Shown piece after piece: positions 61,160-64,000 of a stretch of 64,000 nt of DNA (position 1 is the first letter of the stretch; the number at the start of each line of letters is the position of its first letter). Made by a program: the position numbers and the translations under genes. This stretch comes from Deinococcus rubellus (GTDB taxonomy: Bacteria; Deinococcota; Deinococci; Deinococcales; Deinococcaceae), in contig NZ_CP104213.1 in NCBI RefSeq assembly GCF_025244745.1, positions 613,501-677,500 of the forward strand, in the 5' to 3' direction. The notes beneath the pieces are model-generated. The model did not search any database, was not told the origin of the DNA, and saw only the letters and a program-made list of their open reading frames with translations.

Positions 61160-61824
61160 TGGCACTCCTTTCCGCTGCAAGAGCGGCGTGTTGGGTTCGG
61201 CGTTGGTTGACGGCGTCACGACGCCTCAGCATCTGCGGCAGGCAGTAGAGAAGGCACACGAGCAGTGCAGCGAACACCGCGATGATGAACGGCCATAGGC
61301 GGAAGTCCAGTGCCGGGAATTCGGGGATCGGGGTAGACCCGAAGGGCGTGCTCCACACCATCAGATACACGAACACCCCGAGTACCAGTGCTGCGCCTCC
61401 AGCTTGCCACCACAGCCCCAAGCAGGTGCCGATGAAGCGCCCCACGTCACTCAGGGCATCCTCGTACAGCGTTTGTAGCGGCCCGCGCTCGTCTGAATCC
61501 GAGGCTGTCCCGTACATCTTGGGCGGCACTTCCAGCTTGCGGCGAGATCGGCTGGGCACGTAGTGATCTTTCGGCGGTGGGGGCGGTGGCTCGCGGCGCG
61601 GGGCAGTCTCCGACGCTCGCGTGGGGGCCGTCCTGTGGCTGGGGTGGCCGCACCGGCGCGTCAAGCTCCCCGCACAGGTCCCAGTGGAAGTCCTTGGGTG
61701 GCCGGTCATCCTCTCTGTCTGACGCGGCGTTGTGGACGTACACGTATTCCGGTGCAGGCCGCGTCGGTCCACCCGTTGGGTCATGAGGCGGTGGCCTGGG
61801 CGGACGCGGTGCAACCTTTCCCAC
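61134..61824 (-). pseudogene. Membrane protein gene with +1 frameshift
   Basis: The first frame starts at GTG 61824, directly after the portal stop, and gives a Pro-rich domain (PEYVYVHNAASDREDDRPPK and on). Near a run of five C (complement of 61623-61627) the coding character moves to the +1 frame, which continues PPPPPPKDHYVPSRSRRKLE, then two transmembrane segments (VLGVFVYLMVWSTPF and FIIAVFAALLVCLLYCLPQM) to 61134. The joined product would have about 229 residues. A sequence error, a real mutation or recoding are all possible; a separate start at 61517 is another reading. Confidence 0.55.
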
Positions 61825-63216
61825 TTACTTCCCTCCTCCATCAGCTGGCGGCCCTGATGGTGCGGGCATAGGCAGTGGCGGCGGGACAGGCGTCGAGGTC
61901 TGGCCGAACGTCAGCCCCACGGTGGCCATCAGCTCGGCCTCGGCACTCGGGTCAAAGCCGAGCGAACCACTGATGGTCTGCGGGCTGGCCAGGCCCAGCC
62001 CGCTGGCAGCTTCGGCGCGGCTGATCAGGTCGGCCAGGTTCTCCTGCGTGATGGCCGGGAACACCCACGGCACCTCGATCTGATCGGCGGTCACCCACCT
62101 GGCACGCTGGGTGCGGGTCTTGCCGTCCTTGGCCACCTCGTAGACCGTGACCTTGTACTTGCGGTCACTGCCGTAGCGGCGCTTCAAATCGGCCCGGTAC
62201 AGGCCATCGAGGTGGCTGCGGATCGCGCCCTGAATCCGCTTGACGCTGCGGATGGCCGGGAGGGTCATGCTGATGGCCGTGGTGCGGGTCACGCCGCCGC
62301 CCTCGCCGAGGTAGTGCTCGGGCATGCCGATGACATTCAGGGCTACCAGCCGCACGAAAGCCTTGAGATCCTTCTCGGCGTCCGCTGCGCCGCCGCCCGG
62401 TTTGGTGAAGGTCAGGTCGTCGCTGATCGGCTTGCCGTCCTTGCCCTCCACGATGGCCAGAGTGACGATCCCGCCGCGCCTGGGGAGTCGCCGGTAGGCT
62501 TGGGACTTCTCGCGGAACAGCTCGCGGCTGTTGGGATCTCCTCGATCGACGAAGACCTTCTGCACCCCGATCAGGCGGCCCTGCAACTCATGGTTGTTGA
62601 GGCGGTGCCCGAGCAGGTTGTAGTGGGCCTGGGCTGGATCGACGGCGCGCATGGCGACCGGCCAGCCGCGCGGGTCGTTCCAGAGGGCATTGTGGGCGGT
62701 GAAGACGAACTGCCCAGCCTGCCAGACGATGGGTTTGTTATCTGCACCATTGGCCTTGACGGCGGTGATGCCGTTGATGGTGTCGGCGTCCAGGGTGACG
62801 CCGATGCCCATGTCGAGGTGGGCGAAGCGGGCAGGCACGTCGCTGCCAATCTCGCCCTGGGACATCACGCCGCACAGCTCACCGTCGAGCAGGTACTCGA
62901 TCACCAGTCTGGAACTGACCAACTGGCCGAGGTTATTGGCGGTCCACAGATCGTCGAGCGCGCCCCTGGCCGTCTTGTCGGCGTTGAGCTGACCGTAGGT
63001 GAACTCGTCACCGATCAGCAGCGCGGCGGCGATCTCGATGGCGGCCCCAAACAGCGGGTTCTTAAAGAAAGCGGTGCGCGTGCGCTGGCGTACCGCCGTG
63101 CGGTCCACACCGTAGATGCGTGGGTCGAGGCTGCCGCCGGTACTCCAGGGCGTGCCTTCACGCCACTCGCCGTCGCCGGAGTCTTCGAGCAGTTGACCAT
63201 CAGGGCCGTACAACAT
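61825..63216 (-). CDS. Phage portal protein
   Basis: The 463-residue product lies between terminase and protease genes, the standard place for the portal. It is rich in helices with the features of SPP1/HK97-type portals: RTRTAFFKNPLFGAAIEIAA near the N-terminus, GWPVAMRAVDPAQAHYNLLG, and VGLTFGQTSTPVPPPLPMPA as a Pro-rich tail. Portals form the 12-subunit DNA entry ring. The stop abuts the downstream gene's GTG. Confidence 0.75.
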   Translation of the reverse strand: MLYGPDGQLLEDSGDGEWREGTPWSTGGSLDPRIYGVDRTAVRQRTRTAFFKNPLFGAAIEIAAALLIGDEFTYGQLNADKTARGALDDLWTANNLGQLVSSRLVIEYLLDGELCGVMSQGEIGSDVPARFAHLDMGIGVTLDADTINGITAVKANGADNKPIVWQAGQFVFTAHNALWNDPRGWPVAMRAVDPAQAHYNLLGHRLNNHELQGRLIGVQKVFVDRGDPNSRELFREKSQAYRRLPRRGGIVTLAIVEGKDGKPISDDLTFTKPGGGAADAEKDLKAFVRLVALNVIGMPEHYLGEGGGVTRTTAISMTLPAIRSVKRIQGAIRSHLDGLYRADLKRRYGSDRKYKVTVYEVAKDGKTRTQRARWVTADQIEVPWVFPAITQENLADLISRAEAASGLGLASPQTISGSLGFDPSAEAELMATVGLTFGQTSTPVPPPLPMPAPSGPPADGGGK

Positions 63217-63228
63217 GGTTCACCTCCT

Positions 63229-64000
63229 TCATTCGTCCCAGCCGAGGTCCCTGAATTCCTCCAGGGCGGCGATAGCGTCGGCGTTGCTGACGCGCTTGAA
63301 GAGCCGTTCCGGCGCACAGGCCAGGACAGCCGCGTCACCGTCGTCCGGCGACTGACCTTTGTGACGCTTCTTAAAGACTTTCTTCTGCTCGAGCTTCTTG
63401 ACCTCGCGGTCGCCGATGTTGACGTAGCCGTAACGCCGGTCGGTCAGGTCACGGCGCAGCGCCACGCCGCTCACTTCGATGCGGGTCACGCTGAGCACCT
63501 CGTCGGTCTGGAAGTACATCTCCGTGACCGCATCGGCGTACTCGGTCTGGTCGCTGGGCTTGCTCCCGAATTGCACTTCGTGGACCTCGAAGCCCTCCAG
63601 GAAAAGGGCCTGCAAGTCCACCTGCTTACGCAGTCCGTCTAGGATGCCGCCGCCGTAGCCGCCGCTGCCATCCACCCGCACGCTGGCCCGCCTCGCGCCG
63701 CGCTGATGCCCGGCCCGGAGCACCTTGAGGGCTTCTTGCACATACCGGTCGGTGCGGGTGAAGGTGTCGGCTTCCTGCCCGCCCTGGATGGCCATCTCGT
63801 AGCGCAGCCGCCGGGCCTGGAGGCTGTAGAGCATGCCGGAGTCGTCGCCGTACCGTCCGCAGTCAATACCGACCTGGAGGATGTCGGGCGTGTCGTCTTC
63901 GACCTGGCGCTTGAGGGCCGCGTCGATGCGCCCGCCACCGATCACGGTGTCGCCCATGCTGCCGCTCGGTGGGATGCCCAGTGCGCCGTACAGGAAACCG
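63229..64000 (-). CDS. Terminase large subunit, C-terminal part, cut by window edge
   Basis: The frame is open to the window end, so the start and ATPase domain lie beyond it. What is present is the RNase H-like nuclease domain: QVGIDCGRYGDDSGMLYSLQ with the first Asp pair, SVRVDGSGGYGGGILDGL with the second Asp, and SPDDGDAAVLACAPE with the third. The upstream GIPPSGS part is the usual link from the ATPase domain. It cuts concatemeric DNA after packaging. An internal ATG at 63957 is not the true start. Confidence 0.85.
   Translation of the reverse strand, partial: GFLYGALGIPPSGSMGDTVIGGGRIDAALKRQVEDDTPDILQVGIDCGRYGDDSGMLYSLQARRLRYEMAIQGGQEADTFTRTDRYVQEALKVLRAGHQRGARRASVRVDGSGGYGGGILDGLRKQVDLQALFLEGFEVHEVQFGSKPSDQTEYADAVTEMYFQTDEVLSVTRIEVSGVALRRDLTDRRYGYVNIGDREVKKLEQKKVFKKRHKGQSPDDGDAAVLACAPERLFKRVSNADAIAALEEFRDLGWDE

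Larger units (their letters stand above)
18494..64000. mobile_element. Composite prophage/defence island, right end not in window
   Basis: From tRNA-Val onward the content is phage early-type genes, restriction-modification, SIR2, toxin-antitoxin and IS elements, and then a complete minus-strand siphovirus late region that runs off the right edge. The backbone leaderless start pattern largely disappears here and Shine-Dalgarno sites or overlapping starts take over. No integrase is visible. It may be one prophage with a defence insert or two neighbouring elements. Confidence 0.6.

Overview
The window looks like a chromosome segment of a Deinococcus species. It is GC-rich, and at least a dozen backbone genes start directly after a TANNNT -10 box with 6-7 bases to the start codon. 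Such leaderless genes are well documented in Deinococcus. The archaeal-type phosphoglycerate mutase, SPFH/ribbon-helix-helix pair, YbjN, ApaG, M42 and GlgA set fits that assignment. Genus is inference; species cannot be told.

Region 1 (1-18.5 kb) is ordinary backbone: a ComEA-like DNA-binding protein, an MFS exporter, a CBS protein, an SPFH membrane protein with a small Arc-like partner, an M24 peptidase, a PadR regulator with its HAAS-type partner, a TPR protein, apgM, an ArsC/Spx-fold protein, a cyclopropane fatty acid synthase, an M42 aminopeptidase, apaG, a YbjN-like protein, a NarL-type histidine kinase, a TrmJ-like RNA methylase and glgA. It ends with tRNA-Cys and tRNA-Val.

Region 2 (18.5-36.3 kb) begins beside tRNA-Val and is accessory DNA. 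Two partly paralogous blocks of small phage-type genes (18.6-19.2 kb and 31.6-34.5 kb) flank a defence cluster: an unknown gene with a possible ExK nuclease motif, a SIR2-domain gene, and a type I restriction-modification operon hsdR-hsdM-DUF1016-hsdS. An IS5/IS427-type element sits in the loop of a 17-bp palindrome between the unknown gene and the SIR2 gene. An IS630-type element splits the DUF1016 nuclease gene at a TA target. Next come a repressor-like HTH gene and a GIY-YIG gene divergent from the phage-type operon, with a 45-bp palindromic control region between them. A DUF3846-like gene split by a VOC/AraC gene pair, a HicAB toxin-antitoxin module and a response regulator follow.

Region 3 (36.9-64 kb) is the late region of a siphovirus-like prophage, all on the minus strand. 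Read from the right edge it is: large terminase (cut by the window end), portal, protease with nested scaffold, decoration protein, major capsid, connectors, tail terminator, tail tube, G/GT tail chaperones with a -1 slippery site, a 2843-residue tape measure, tail tip proteins, a collagen-like fibre, two tandem winged-helix regulators and a lysis cassette. The endolysin and one membrane protein gene carry frameshifts, so the prophage may be partly decayed or the assembly may have errors there. No integrase was seen, so the far end of the element probably lies beyond 64 kb.
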